Shown: positions 1-13,239, counted from the first letter of the stretch. The stretch: 64,000 bases of DNA from Astrocystis sublimbata (GCA_022453515.1 JAJNNY010000010.1:248001-312000); one strand, 5' to 3'. Numbers and translations are program-made. The notes: generated by a model from the sequence alone, not told the origin.

Positions 1-1218
1 GAACGGGGTGGACTAGCGCAGGTTGCAGCTACACCATGGCTCATATACTCTTCATACGCCCTGTTTTCGATGGCAAACCTATTTTCTCCCCATGTGTGCT
101 CACCAATGTTGTCGCCGATCTTGTTAAGTTTTCGAGTCAGTCGGAAGAACTCGTTCTCGTCGCCAACATAATTATTGACCTCGGACAAGACTGATGTTCC
201 TTGGGTCGCGTTCTTGATCTTAAGCGTTGTGTTCCAGAGAGCTGAGCTGTCATGTGGGCGTGGCGTGGGGTTCATAGGTCGATACTGAGACTTGGAGCGG
301 TCGGGCTCCGGTAGTGGAAATACCCCTGGATAAGTCAAGAGCCGCTCTTGTGTACTCTGGCCGCGAAGGATGCTATCGGTCCATTTTGTTTTCTCATGAG
401 CGCGCTCTTGTGAATTCAAATGCACCCTGACCATCACACGCGCATCTTCCAAGGCAGCGCGTAAGTTGTAATCACCGAATCCCAAGTCACCAGTCACCAT
501 CCGCCGATGGGCATCTGCAAGATACCCTCTTATAAGTTTGAAGTTCGTGCCCCAGTTGACATCCTGATCCGAGTCATTGTCCCTGAGGTAGTTGATGATG
601 CTGGGAATTACGATGCTTGGGTTTGAGCCTTTTGGGCCCAGCAGCATATTCCGCATGCCACCGGTATTGGTTGTGCGCATGGCTCCGTCCCCGTCATCAT
701 CGGTCCCACGAAGCCCATCTTCGTAGAGTTCTTCAAGCCTTCGAAACATCGCCTTCACGCGATCTCCCCTGATTGGGTCGTCCATTGGCGCCATCAAATT
801 GTGACTAGAACTGCTTGTCGGAATGTGCCGTACAGGTAGGGAATTGGTTACAGATGTAGTGTGCTGCCCAAGCCCCAACTAAGTATGCATGGAAAATAAA
901 AGATGATATATGTGCATGTGCGTATTGCGAGAAGCGATGTGATTAGTCTCCACTCACGGGAAATCTCAACAGGTACCAGGGGTTGGATGCGAACATTCCA
1001 AAGGCAGCAGCTGTCCCGGACCGTTCTATGCAGTTCTGAAATTCAAACGAAACAAAGAATTTTTGACTTGGGATCATAGCTACAAATGTGACAATCTTTG
1101 CACTTTCTTTTGCCGTTTGCAGGTTTTCCTGCACAAGAAGCCCAGTTGGCTTTGTTTGCAATCCGATTATTGCGGCCAAATAGTTTTGACAGGCTATTGA
1201 ACACTGGCAGCGTATCAT
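1..1218 (-). CDS. Unrecognised protein, partial (3' end outside window), two exons
   Basis: An open frame enters from the left edge and reads uninterrupted on the minus strand to position 863. It is joined to an upstream exon at 958-1218 by a 94-nt intron (864-957) with a GTGAGT donor and CAG acceptor, phase 0. About 374 residues are visible. I do not recognise a family. The main exon is polar and begins MAPMDDPIRG around its internal ATG at 794, followed by a charged helix (RVKAMFRRLEELYEDG) and mixed alpha-type sequence rich in Asn, Asp and Arg. The ATG at 794 is an alternative start: it would leave about 475 bp to the divergent neighbour instead of about 50 bp. No signal peptide is evident. 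The head-to-head arrangement with the retropepsin-like gene suggests a shared promoter. Frame and splice are well supported; function is unknown. Confidence 0.6.
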
Positions 1219-1268
1219 CCCACACCTTTGTGCAATACAGTCGCAACCACACCCCCCAAGAACTAGTC

Positions 1269-3123
1269 ATGGCAGAGAAAAGGTCTCGAGACGAATTTTC
1301 AAAAGGTGATGAAGGAGGCAATAGCCCGAGAGGGCGGGGAAGACGCAGTACTAGAGCGCTCGGGATGACAGATGTTGAATGGGCATCTAGAGAACGACGC
1401 CGCATTCGTTTCCAGGCTCTTAGACGCCAATGGGGCGAAGGAGATGGCGAGGGAGAGGCGGTCGGGGACAACAAGGTGTCCCAAGGAGGCCACGCAGACA
1501 CTGTGGAGGAGGCAGCGGCGTCTGCGCCATTGCAACCACCAGCTGTCCAAGCTGCTGATCAAGACAAGAAGCCCTGGGAGTCCCTTGTGGTTGGCAATGT
1601 GGGCGAGAATCTCAGTCACATTGAGCGAATGAACCGAGAGATTGAGCAACAGAGGTATATCGTGCACTACCATGAAAGCAATTCACCAGATCAGGTAGAG
1701 CATAACAAACGGATTCTAGACAAACTCATCTCGGAAAGGGCTGGAATGGAGGACAATGAGGAGAACAACATGCCCCAGTATGTCAAACCGTGCAACCTGC
1801 AAGGACGACTGTTGAGCTAACAGCGATTGTGATAGAGATCAGAGAGAAAAAGAGGAGCGCATATCTGACCGCCTGGAAGTTTTGCAATGGGCGCTTGAGA
1901 GTAGCCAGTGTGATGATGAGAGGGTCAACATCATGGCGGCGATTCAAGGATACGCATCTGGAGATATCCCGTTCTCCCTTGACTTCACCCTGATATATGG
2001 GGGTCACATTGTTGATAGGTGTCCAACTTATGGCTCTTTTTGCGCCGATAGAAGTGAGAGGCTAGACCGTTACTTTGAAGAACACGGGCCTGGTTGGCTT
2101 TGGCAAGAGCCTCCTCTGGCTGGCCCTGGAACCCGTGTACGGGGCAAGAAAGGCCTGTGTCTCGAACGCGAAAGTACTCCAGCTTCGTATGGTGTGGGCA
2201 ACTATTGGGTCAGCCAGGAGTTTGCGATATCACGCAACAAAGTTGGAAGACCAGGAAAGCCGGTGTACCCCCAGACGAGCCTGACAGTGGGCAGTAAAAC
2301 AGCGAAAATGTCGCCGTGGGGGTCGCAGCGCCGGCATGACGCCGAAATCCAGTTGTTAACTCTTCTGGACAGTGGTGCAACATTTCCGATCATACACAAG
2401 TCTGATCTGGCACGGTTGAACATGGACTTAAAGCGATACCCAGCTCAAGGGGTGCAAAACATTAGCACTGTGGGGGGCAACGAAATGTGCAGGTACTTTG
2501 AGATGTATGTGTCAGTATGTTTTGACGAAGGAACGTCATTAGTTGGCGACGGGAAGAAAGCAGTCTGGCCTGGAGAACCACGGACATTGGGCGGGTTCTA
2601 CCCAGTTCTGATACAGAAAGACCCGCCCCAGAAAGCAACCCCAGAGCGTCTCAGTGGCATGGTAGCATTTGAAGCTTGCTACATCTCCTCAGCACCGAGC
2701 ATGAGACAAGTCTGGCTCGGGGAGGATCGAAGAGACGTCTTAGGCACAAGTCGTTTTCCTGCTCATATGCGGTTTGATTCCGATAAAAGGTTCATCATCG
2801 AGTATCCGGAAGAAATTGAAGATCTTCGACGAGGCGCGCAAACCCCTGACCGTGTCGTATTCGTGCACGAATCTCCGCAGAACCACGGTGCTGTTCTCAT
2901 GGATAGCGATTGTCGAGGACGGGGAAAAAGTGAAATTGCTGTTGGGCATTTGGGAACGGAAGTGGATCGTGATGGAAAGACATTGCCCTCAAAGGCCTCA
3001 CCGCAGCAGGTTGTTCGGATCGAGCCACGGAAGGGCGGCGTCAAGATCGTGCCTCAAGATGATCCTCGAGCATGGATAAAAGCCGAGGAGTCAAAACGCC
3101 GAAAAACTGGCTCAAGTATTTGA
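1269..3123 (+). CDS. Retropepsin-like aspartic protease domain protein (stand-alone)
   Basis: Two exons, 1269-1777 and 1836-3123, give 598 aa. The 58-nt intron has a GTATGT donor, a CTAAC branch site and a TAG acceptor. The N-terminal third is charged (RGRGRR stretch near residue 20, a helical Glu/Arg-rich segment around 110-190). A retropepsin-type active site LLDSGAT follows, with the catalytic Asp at about residue 348. It is followed by a hydrophobic strand and, about 122 residues later, by DVLGTSRF, which matches the hydrophobic-hydrophobic-Gly motif that packs under the active site in this fold. No reverse transcriptase, integrase, RNase H or LTR is seen nearby, so this is not an intact retrotransposon. 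The C-terminal about 90 residues are basic and probably disordered. The start is the first ATG with a downstream Glu/Lys-rich sequence; an in-frame extension upstream would overlap the divergent gene. Protease activity is inferred from the motif only. Confidence 0.72.
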
Positions 3124-6100
3124 CCAACATAGCATAGTTGCGTCGAGTGCGGTGCCAACATGCATGCATTCAAGACAACGAGGTGGTTAGCTGAGAGATG
3201 CATTTATTACCCGTTGAGCAAGGAGCAGTAACTTATGACATGAAGAGTTTCAACTTTCAATACGTAAATAGAAAACCACGATTAAAATATTCTATTGGCG
3301 TTTGGCCTACAACTTCCAGTTTTTCAGGTCAGAATAATCTACACAAGCTTCGTCAATCGCCAGATACGAGAACAGAACGAAGATAAATAGAGAGGCTCAC
3401 GATGAAGCTCGGAGAGCATGAAGTAGTTAGAGCAACACTGTCCTTTCCATGTACCATTGAGATAGGTTGTAGTATTTCCTAGTTGGCCGCTGACTCGACT
3501 CATGCATTTTCGTGCTGGCCATGGATGCATTTGCGCTCGTTTTTTTTTTCCTTTCTAGTTATGTGGGCGGGGATTTCATAATGTTACCCGAGCAACAGAA
3601 GCAATGGTCCAGCGCAAGCAATGGAGACAGAAGAAAATTTTTATGTTTTCCTTTCCCGCTTAAAGTTCCCCGAGAAAAAAAACCAGGAAGATTCTATTGT
3701 TTACGTATCCGGGCGGGAACGAAGCAATTGGCGTTGTTCACTGTACGGGGGCGCTATTAGGACTATCTCGTCGTTGAATTTTTACAGCAAAGTCAACAGC
3801 CCAGCTACTCCGTACGTGGCCTCACAAGTTGTGATTGGCTAAAGAGAACACAGTACGGTCAGCTTTATGTTTGAATATTTAGGTAGTACCTCAGGCCATC
3901 GTTGGAGGGGAAGCTAATGAACAATTGTCGCCCACAGTGTCACGCAGAACTTAGAAGTGGGTGAGGGGTGGGGGGCAGCGGGTGGTGCCGAATATAGCAT
4001 GGAGACACTGTATACAACCCATCATTCTATTACTCGTAGGTGTGTATGAGTTTATAGTAAACAGTCCATCATGGATTGCTCTCGTCGCTCACCGCTCACC
4101 CACCTGCAAATCTCAATCTCATGCATGGACCGCCGCCTCTCGACTTGGAGTCAAACTCCACCTCGAGCCCGTTCTCACGAGCCCGTCACTTACCGACAAA
4201 GCCCTCTTCATACCAATTGCCACTGTAGACGCTGACGGCTTCAAACTATGTCGGGGACCCAATCACGACGAATCGTAGGCCGTAGATTCCCTCAACCGCA
4301 GTAGTTCGTCATGCACTATAATGGCGTTCAGGATTTTCATCGTGTCTAGTCGAGGTACGAGTATATACTCGGTAAATACTCGACCGGCATGCGGTAAACC
4401 TCCAGCAGTCATGGCTCAACATCCTCGTTCTGGTAGTACTCACGGGGTTATATGCCAATTCGGAGAGGTCCAACCTTCCGTCGGCAACACTAGGAGATAG
4501 ATGAAGTCAGCTGGTGACTACAAGGGACTCGAATAATTTGAAGAATGACACAACTCACCCCATGCAATCAGTTAAACTCTACGCAACCAACAGACCAATA
4601 GACTTGGTCATAATTGCGCATCATTACCTCAGCATTGGGTATCATCACGTGCAGCTATTGGCAAACTCTACTTCTTGTAATACACTGTAACTGTACTACT
4701 ATGTATGTAGGTCTGCATGTGCATAGTTCCACCATCCACCGAGTTAGCAGGCATGTATTCGTTTATTCTGATGGATTCATAGGACATATCGAGACTATCA
4801 GACTGTGTCAGCAAAACCGTAATGGCTCGAGGCTCTAGCAGTGTCTGGACAGTCTGGTTTGATGTCGAGTCAAGGCTAGCAACAAGCTCACGATTGGCGA
4901 CGTTATTTTCCCATCTATTTTTGAAACACCCCGCTCATGCATGGCGGTGACGTCTGAGCAGATCCGCCCGCGTACTGAACAGACACTTTGCAATGTAGCT
5001 AGCCTTGGAACTAGAAACGTCTAGAAGCTCCATGTACCTCGTTTTATCAATGCCGAGGGGGCTGTGGAGAATGCTCCTAAGACAGTTTCTGGATCAAGAG
5101 TGCGTCAGGGCACCTGCGTACGACGCGAGAGAAAGAACAATACAATTACAACATCTGCAATATTGTTCGCTTTGCAACACTACTAACCGTGTACTTGTGT
5201 ATTATTCCCATGGGACGGCACTAAGAATCTACCTTAATGACTACCTAGCAGTACTTGATGTAAGCCAGGGGACTAAGGCAACCCCGCTCAGTAGTGAGCG
5301 GATACGCAGCTAGATGGGCAACCATGAGGTTCGCGTTGCGTGAGGTGAGTTAGGCATACGGTACGCTACGCGTGGTGTTTTAGCTGGACGCGATTTTCCG
5401 GGCTTGTCAAGGCAGGCTGGGTCGGCTAGCTACAGACTACAGTACGAGTATAAGAAGACATTTCAAAAGGAGCCCGGGTGGTCCTCCGGAATAGCCCACA
5501 GGTCTATTCGCGTCGCGTAGCCAACGCGTCGGGATTTCGTGTCGAGCGGGGCCGTAACGCCTTTCTCGACGGCGCTGACGAGAGATGCCGTTTCAGCCAA
5601 CGAGCAACTGGGATAACGACAGCGCCAAGACGCTGCTAGACGATGCCTCAGCATCACCAAGCGTAGTCCAGTCGCATGCATGCCACATCAACATCTGAGC
5701 GTAAAACGGCTCACAAACAGCCTGGACGCCTGATGCAACAGTCGGTTCGGGCGGCTCGTTCGTCATGAACGGGAGAGCATCGGCGTGGGGCTTTTGCACA
5801 ATATCTACTATGTAATATCTACAATTGGTGGGGCGGGGAAGTACTTAGAGACGGCTTCGTAATTAGTAGGGCACCGTAGGATTGGATATGTGTTTCGAAG
5901 ACGGCACTGTCCCCGGCCGCATCGAACCATATACATGAGCATCAAGTCCCCAAATGCATCCATGTCGTACCACTACAGTCATCGCCTGTACCGTTCTTGA
6001 GTTTCATGAAAACCCCTTTGGAACTTGGGCAAATCGAGTATCGCTTCAGGCCATGCATCATCACCTCAGCTTAATCGTTTTCAACCAGCACCCGACCTCG

Positions 6101-7309
6101 CCAGAACCCTGTTAGCAAGTACATGTAAGAGGCCAGTGTGGCTTACCTAGGCTGACGACTGCAAAGCCCGCACTGTTTGGCCGAATGATTCCAACTTCCG
6201 CATAGGTAGTTCGCGTATCGTGGAGTAGCATCGACGACCGATGATCAGAGTTAACCGATCTGTCTAGGGCATCGCCCCCGTTGAGCACACGGCTGCATTT
6301 CAGGTTAGCTCGCTTTCGCGGATGCCATATACCGCGTACGCATCCAAGTAAAGTAAGCGGGAAGGTTGCATTAGAGCAGTTTATGTGGTTCCAGGCGGCC
6401 GGGACGCGTGAGCCAGATAGTATACGTAGAATTGCCATGGAATGGCTGTAAAGATCCCCCACCTCTCGACGACACCCCTCGATGTTCTAACAGCCAGCTC
6501 CAACATAAGCGTCGATGTTTGCGAGGCTACATTTACGAAATTATCGTCCCTCCTCATCTGATCACCGATGGGCGAAAAAGAAGCCGAACACCGACGTAAC
6601 AAAAAGAAGAAGAAAACAGCTTTCCCAGCTTCTCGGCTTAGCCTCTGATAGTGCCGGGGAGAGAGAAGAAGGTTTAGTGTGGTTCATTCAATTTCAAATT
6701 ACCGTGTTCTTTCCAACAAACAACGCTTCCAAGTCTAATGGTCTACAACTTGTAAGGTAGAGGCGGTGTAGTCGACCAGGTGACCGGATGCATGTCTCAG
6801 TAGGGAATATTACGCACAAGGTATCAGTGGCTGAGAAGTCTCGGCCTAAGTTCCTCCTACCTAAGCTTAGAAATGGATAAATGAGGTGGTTGTGATATAC
6901 CACAAGGCACTATATTCGTGTGAACACTGGGCACTTATCGCCAACACCTGGGCTTTGTGGGACAACACAGACATAACCACCATCGACGAGGATTCAACTG
7001 CCACAACGACCTATGTAGTCAGGGTCTTGCAATCGCCGAGCACTGACAGCCCTCTAATTAGCACTTATAAGTTGTGGAGTACAAGCTTATGTAGCCCAGG
7101 CTCTATGTTTGTCCATGACACGAACGTGGAAGCACATCATTTGGCGGACTGAAATTAGAGGAATGCCATTCGTTAACCAACAGTCAGTTTGAACAGGCAT
7201 CTAGGATCAGCTGGCGATCAAGCGACACCGAGAAGTCCAAATCCCATTGATGCAATGCCATTCGAGCATTGCATGAACCAGGCGAGCAAGGATCGGTGGC
7301 CTTACTTAC
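3124..7309. other. Intergenic, no gene seen
   Basis: About 4.2 kb in which all open frames are short and compositionally unlike the neighbouring genes. I see no family-level similarity in any frame, no tRNA-like arm pairing and no long repeats. A T run lies near 3541. This is the left part of the desert upstream of the cyclin gene. Confidence 0.6.
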
Positions 7310-7644
7310 CGAGGTGGTGATCAAAAAAAACTAGACACCTGATCGGCAGACTAGACCCACCAGTACATCTGGAGCTCGAAAACTTTATTCCGTTGATTTC
7401 CTAATTTGGCTACTTTTGAAGCTATTTTAACCTTTATAATCCTATTCAAGCTGTTTTAATACTATAAAATGGCTTTTAATACTTTATATATTCTACCCGT
7501 GCCTAGAGGTAGCGAATAGCTAAGCATGCTTAGGATTGTTCTTTTCATTAAGTATGCTTCTATATTAATCTAAGGTGGCGACGGAGGTCACTATAGTGGG
7601 CCTGCCAAGAGGGAGTGTCTAGTTTTTTTTTGATCACCACCTCG
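7310..7644. mobile_element. MITE-like element with terminal inverted repeats and 5-bp target-site duplication
   Basis: The two ends are inverted copies beginning CGAGGTGGTGATC and continuing through an A run into CTAGACAC, about 28 bp nearly identical (8 versus 9 A). The element is 335 bp and flanked on both sides by CTTAC (7305-7309 and 7645-7649), which reads as a target-site duplication. A TTA duplication with slightly longer, imperfect ends is an alternative reading. The interior is AT-rich and has no coding capacity, so it would be mobilised in trans. The class is not certain: five-bp duplications do not point to one superfamily, while TTA would suggest PIF/Harbinger. Confidence 0.75.
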
Positions 7645-10315
7645 CTTACATATTCCCCCACCGAGCTAGCACTAGTCAACCAGTAGGGCTCGCTGCCAAC
7701 CAACAACTTCGTAGATAACCAGGCGTTCAATTCACAAAATTTGCCTATCGGAGATATCATGCGGAATTGCTAAGCTCAGTCCGACATAGTTGTGCTCCAT
7801 ACCCCACGAAGAGGTCCACCACGCGAGTTCGATACGTCATGGCCTGAGGACTCTGCGAAACACCAAATATAAGAGTCTACGGGAAGTGCATTGGTTTCAG
7901 TGGATCGTGTTTCTGTGAAGACTAGTATAGTACACAGACTCCCTAGATCTTTACCTGGACAGGTTTGTTTTGACGGACAATTAGCGTGGCTGGCAAATCA
8001 GACGTCAGATTAGTCGTGAGCTGGACTCCGTCTCAATAAACATCACAAGCTATAAGTCCATGTTTACTCGCATAGTCGCTTTCCAAGTCAAATGCCAGGA
8101 GGAGATATCTAAAGCGAGCACGCGAGAAAGAGCGGGGTTGATTGACTAAGGCGTGTCTAATATATCCCTACCCGAGGAGATCAGGTTTGCTAAAGTGCTC
8201 GCCCAATGTGGTGCCTTCGATGTTTGAAAATCTCCGTTACCGACACTACCTCGACTACGTCGATTTACCATGCAGCAACAACTCCTGGGGTAACGTGCAT
8301 GCAGTACACCCAGTGTTTCGTTTTTCACGTGCCGTAGCTCTCTGCAACGGACGCTTGGCTCGAATCGTGGAGGTAGTAATGAGTGACCCGGATAAACGGG
8401 TTGTAGGTATGGTTTCGGACGAACTTGCTACCCAAGACTACGCGGGGCCCGAGCTGTTTGTTTCTCCTAAAGCAAGATGCAACCGCATGGGCGAATAATA
8501 TTAGCAAAGGCTTCCTCATATGACAGTGCAGTCCGCCGGGCTGAGTCTCTCCAATGTTGCAAAATGGAGCCAAGAGTTGCCGTGCTGTATGTTTTACTTC
8601 GCGGAATAGAAAATAAACAAAGATCCGAGATGCGACAGACCTAGGTTATCATACAGTGCGTTGGCATGGCGCGAAGCTAGACTGTGGGAGGAGATGCTAC
8701 TGACAACTCAATGTCGTTGCCATATTGGGGTGCAAATGGTAGAAGTTTGGGTGTATTCGGCTTGGCCATCGAGCAAGGCAAATAAAATAACCAGATCTAC
8801 TACGTAGTTTGTGCATTGATTTGACAGAATTTGACGACGAATCAGCGCCACAATGCGCGCACTTCTTACTCTGGAGGTTGTGTTTTTCTTTTTCTGCCCA
8901 TCGAACTGCAACCGTGTAAGTGAGGCCAATCAAAAGTGAAGGCTCACCATTACAACCAACAATCGTACCTGTGGTTTTGTCCACACATATGATAGCAGGC
9001 ATCATGATATAGCGGACTTGAAAGGTGACTGGTAGCTGCATATGCATTTGCAAGCCACACTTAATTTAAGATAGTTGATCGGCAATGATTGTATGTACGA
9101 GTACGGTCTCGGAAAAGGCAGATGTCTAATCTATCTGGCCGTCTGAGCGAGGGTGTTTCTCTAGCCCAACGACGGGGTAGGCGATCTGGCCAGGTAGGTA
9201 CTTAGGTACCTAAAGTAGGTAGTCGGTAATAGGAGGTATCAGCTCGCTGTAGGTAGGTCCCACTTCGGGTGCTTTATTCAGGCTTCAGTAAGAGGTAAGT
9301 ACAGTAGAGATCGCTATGAGTCTGACCAGGCTGTGATGAGATTAACTACACCCATCTGCTTACTCAAGTACAACTTACACGTTGGCAGCCAGACACACGC
9401 GATGCACTTGTCAGCGAATGCTACTCGTACATATAGGTAGGTCCCTATAGAGCATTGCTGCACAAGGCCTGCAGCGGAGACGGATTGCGTACATACACGG
9501 ATATTGACACACGCCAAATTCATGATTAAGTCGTGCAATTACTGTGAGTGCGGTGATTGGATTATAGCTGCTGGGACGAGGCCGACCTGACGCGAGAACG
9601 GTCGCCAACTGCCCTGCATGAAGTACGAGTACATTCATGTGGGTTCTCATCATGCGAATGACTCCTGTTTAGTACATATGTACGTAGAGGCGGAAGCAAC
9701 ACGGTCAGAAAGTCAGAAAGGAGCGAACCCTTCTCGTCCATGACTCTGGAAAGGAGGAGGCAGGGTAAGTAAGGAGGTAAGGAGGAGGTAAGGTGCGATA
9801 TCCTTGCCAGCACGCGCTGGTCGAGTGGAAAAGCGCGTTAAGTGGCTCGGGCACGTAACGAGTACTCGTAGTAGCATGTTTCGGTATGGGCGATTGGCGT
9901 GGGACCTGAAATTACGGCCTGGGTGCCTGTGATACTGTGCCCAGCGGACGCGGATCCGAGCGTTGCGTACTGGGCCCTGTCGCCTGGCTCGCCTGGCTCG
10001 ACTGGGATGGCTCGAAGCCCGTCTACTCGGTTAGGACACCTGAGGCGCTGCTGGTGTGCATTAGGCCATTCCTACTATTACAAAAACGCCTGGGTCTATT
10101 GAGACCTGGCCTAACCATCTCACCATCACGCGAACAACCGCCGCGGTACATGATAAGCATCCAATGATCTACACTGCACCTTCGTCAAATCATCGTCATA
10201 CCATCGTTACCGGCACGCCGTCTCTGCGCTGTGCGCGATGCCGTACGCGATGCCCACTGGTAGATCTCACCAAGCCACCTGGATGCGATTGGTCTTCGGG
10301 ATCCCCACACCAGAT

Positions 10316-10333
10316 AGAGAGAGAGAGAGAGAG
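10316..10333. repeat. AG dinucleotide microsatellite
   Basis: Nine uninterrupted AG units in intergenic DNA. Confidence 0.9.
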
Positions 10334-11286
10334 CAGTTCTCCTAAGGATCCTCCACTGGCGGACCTAAGCTCGCCTAAGCATCCAAGGCCGTTGTGACTC
10401 GTGAGCCTACGGCAGTGAGCGTTGAGTCTCAGCTGCCATCTTGTCTCCCGTGTTCCTCCTTGGATCTCACGTTGGAGTAGATCCCCCAAGACTGGCACCT
10501 GAGTGGTTCAACATCAAATCCTTACGACATTGCCTGTCACCACCTCGGTCGGTTCGCTGGCGTACGAACGAGCACCTGTACTATGTAATAGTACGTGGAT
10601 GGATTAATTGTCTGGTATACCTAGGACACCGTGAGGGTACGGCACCGTGACTTGGTTGACGTACAAAAGGTATTCCAGGACGCGCCCTGCTTCAACGCTT
10701 TTGATTCCTCCTTTCAACTGGCAAGGCACGGCGGAGTCTTTGACTGACCGTCAGATGGCCGGCTTTGGACTTTCATACCAATCAGACCAAGGTGGGGAGG
10801 CGCGATTCTGAAGAGGCCTCTTCCTGGCCTGCAATGGCCGGTGCCCGGCCGCGGGAATTGTGTGCTGCATACTTCGATGTCACATACCCATCGTTATTCT
10901 GGTTGTTTTCACGCCCAAATCTAGGACGAATTGAATATCAACATGGTGAGAGTTCAGGTCAGTGGTGTCGTTCATTGCCTACTGAGAGCGAAAATAGCGG
11001 CTATGGTACCGGGACTATCTACATTATGATAGACCTATCTTAGGACTTTGAATTGTGCAATATTACATGCACATCTTAACCAACCACCCAACCGAGCCAA
11101 CTCCAAGTCCTATCCCTACAGACTTAGCTACTAGATCAGGTGGTATACTCAGCCTGCCTCGCCTGCCTAGGTAAGGACCAACCAACTCTAGGTGGTTGAT
11201 CTATGTGTCCAGACAAGTATGTTGGCCTTGAGCTGGCCTAAACAGAGGTGACCCTTGTCAGACCAGCCGAGGCCAGCTAACAAGCC

Positions 11287-11306
11287 AAACAAACAAACAA
11301 ACAAAC
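11287..11306. repeat. AAAC tetranucleotide microsatellite
   Basis: Five perfect AAAC units in intergenic DNA. Confidence 0.9.
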
Positions 11307-13206
11307 AATTGTGCACCCTATTGGTTTTCTTCATTGATCATACAGGTACAATGCAACCGCCCGAGCCGCCGGCCGAATTTTGTTACTATTTGCAACGCAT
11401 CTCGTAGGTGCTTCGCCAGAGAGCGAGCAATGTGTTTCATACTGGCTAATGCTGCTGCCCCTAAGGGAACAAAAAAAAAAAGCAGAACGACATGTCGGCT
11501 GGGCTTGGCAGTAAGTATTAACAGTTGAAGAAACAGTGCGTGCAGAAGCTAAATAAGTTCGGTTTGCTCAAGAAGTCACGATGCATTTGCACTTGTTGCT
11601 GGCACTGTGAACGAGTTACCTTGAGTTAGGGGCTTTCCCCTTTTAGGGATGAATTCGTAGCTTTTTACAGTGCTCTCACAGTGAAATTATCAACAGATGA
11701 TTCTCCTGAAGTCTCTGATATTGACAATTTGAGCCACCAATGCTACTGCTGGATTGAACCTGTCGCGTTGTGTCTGTGAGATTCTATGTCGGTGTGAAAC
11801 CAGGCAACAGGTGAAGGTTTGATGCTCGGAAATGCTTACCAATGCAAAATTTTGTTAAAATTTCAATCCACGGTTGCTCGGCGGACATGCCATATGCATC
11901 GTATGGAGCACGTACCTGTGTAATTCATGCAAATAGCCACATTGTCCCGCCGTAGGAAAACGAGTCAGTCCGAAAGCCTTCGATGATATAATGGGGCCGA
12001 GACAGACTTTTTTCCACACCGCCTATGTGGACAGAACAACAGAGATGCAACTCACGATATTACCTACCTCGCCTAGCTAATGTTACCACATTGCTAACTT
12101 CCACAACTGTACTGCAGGTAGGGTTCTCCCAGTCCGTCACATTGCGATCTCAGATTATCACTGGCTGCATACGCACTGTATTTGTCCGCTTCTATGATGC
12201 TGTAGACTTTGTGGAAGGGTTGAAGCCGACCTGCTCTAGTGTTACCTTTTGGTCAGCCAGCTCGGCCACCTACTATTTTCTGTCTGGTTGCAGCAGTAGT
12301 GAGCCGAGCTACTGCGTAGGTGCGCATTCTACTAGTACTGAGCAGGTGGTGAGGCTGGGAAATGCCTGAAAGCAGGATTTCTTACCCTCTCGATACCGCT
12401 TTTCTTGGCTAACATGGGTAGTACCTGATTATAGTATCATCCACGAATGCTGCCATCGTTTGCCTCGGGAGAGCAATCACGTACATGACCGGGGTGCGCA
12501 CTGCTCAGGGCTTTGGGAGGACAAACAGAGATATTGCGCCGCACATTCGTTTGTATTATGTGCATGTGCATACGAGTGAGTACCTACTAAGAGCTGCTAT
12601 GATGAATGACAATGTTAGGGTTGGAAGTGAGTTAGTTACAAACTACAGAAGTTTCTCCATGGGTTCGATTATCGCAAGTGGTAGGTTGCTGTGACAGTGT
12701 GTACACAGTGATGGTAGATCGTCACCCTCGTCCATACAATGGTCTGCTGGTTCTGCTACCGTGCACTCAGGCGTGACGCGTAGACACTGTACACTAAGTG
12801 GGTGCGTGTGCAGGACAATAAGAGGACGGGCGGGTTGAATGGATGGAGCTGAGAGGACCTAGCTATTTCTGACCCGCATCTCAGCCATCATTGATCTCTC
12901 GCATCTTACAGGCCGGTCCGTGTCGCGCTTCGATGCCAGCCCCTGCCGCTACTGCTGGCTGGTGCTGGGCCCATCCTGGCACATGGAGTCTTGGTGCTGC
13001 AGTTGGTGCTGCAGGCGTGCGGTGCGCGGTGCGCGGTGCCCTGCAGCGCCAGTGCAGCGCAGCGGTTCTCTCTCTCGTTCGGTCCCTCACCCAGTCGAGC
13101 CAAGTCCGTGCCTTTTCTCTCTCTCTCCTGCTCCTGTCTAGGTAAAGTATGTACCTAGGTACTCCCTTACGCCCCTACGCCCCGAGCGCCCTTACTCCCT
13201 CAGGCT

Positions 13207-13207
<1 letters not shown>

Positions 13208-13239
<32 letters not shown>
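13208..13239. repeat. Poly-C tract of 32 bases
   Basis: An uninterrupted run of 32 C on the plus strand, preceded by C-rich sequence and followed by pyrimidine-rich sequence (13260-13650). It lies about 1.9 kb upstream of the cyclin start codon. Its exact length may be a sequencing artefact. Confidence 0.85.

Larger units (their letters stand above)
7645..12880. other. Intergenic, no gene seen
   Basis: About 5.2 kb without a credible coding frame on either strand. It holds an AG dinucleotide tract (10316-10333), five copies of AAAC (11287-11306) and several GGTACCTA/CCTAGGTA motifs (for example 9191-9220). A weak resemblance to 5.8S rRNA near 8345 was judged to be chance. Confidence 0.55.

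Noticed and set aside
8335..8400. Stretch resembling the 5.8S rRNA start (CAACGGACGCTTGGCTC)
   Set aside because: Similarity fades after about 17 bases and no rRNA neighbours are present.
5300..12790. ACGCGT (MCB-like) sites at about 5367, 5525, 6404 and 12776 upstream of the cyclin
   Set aside because: Four sites in about 12 kb is close to the chance expectation, and the nearest is over 2 kb from the start codon.
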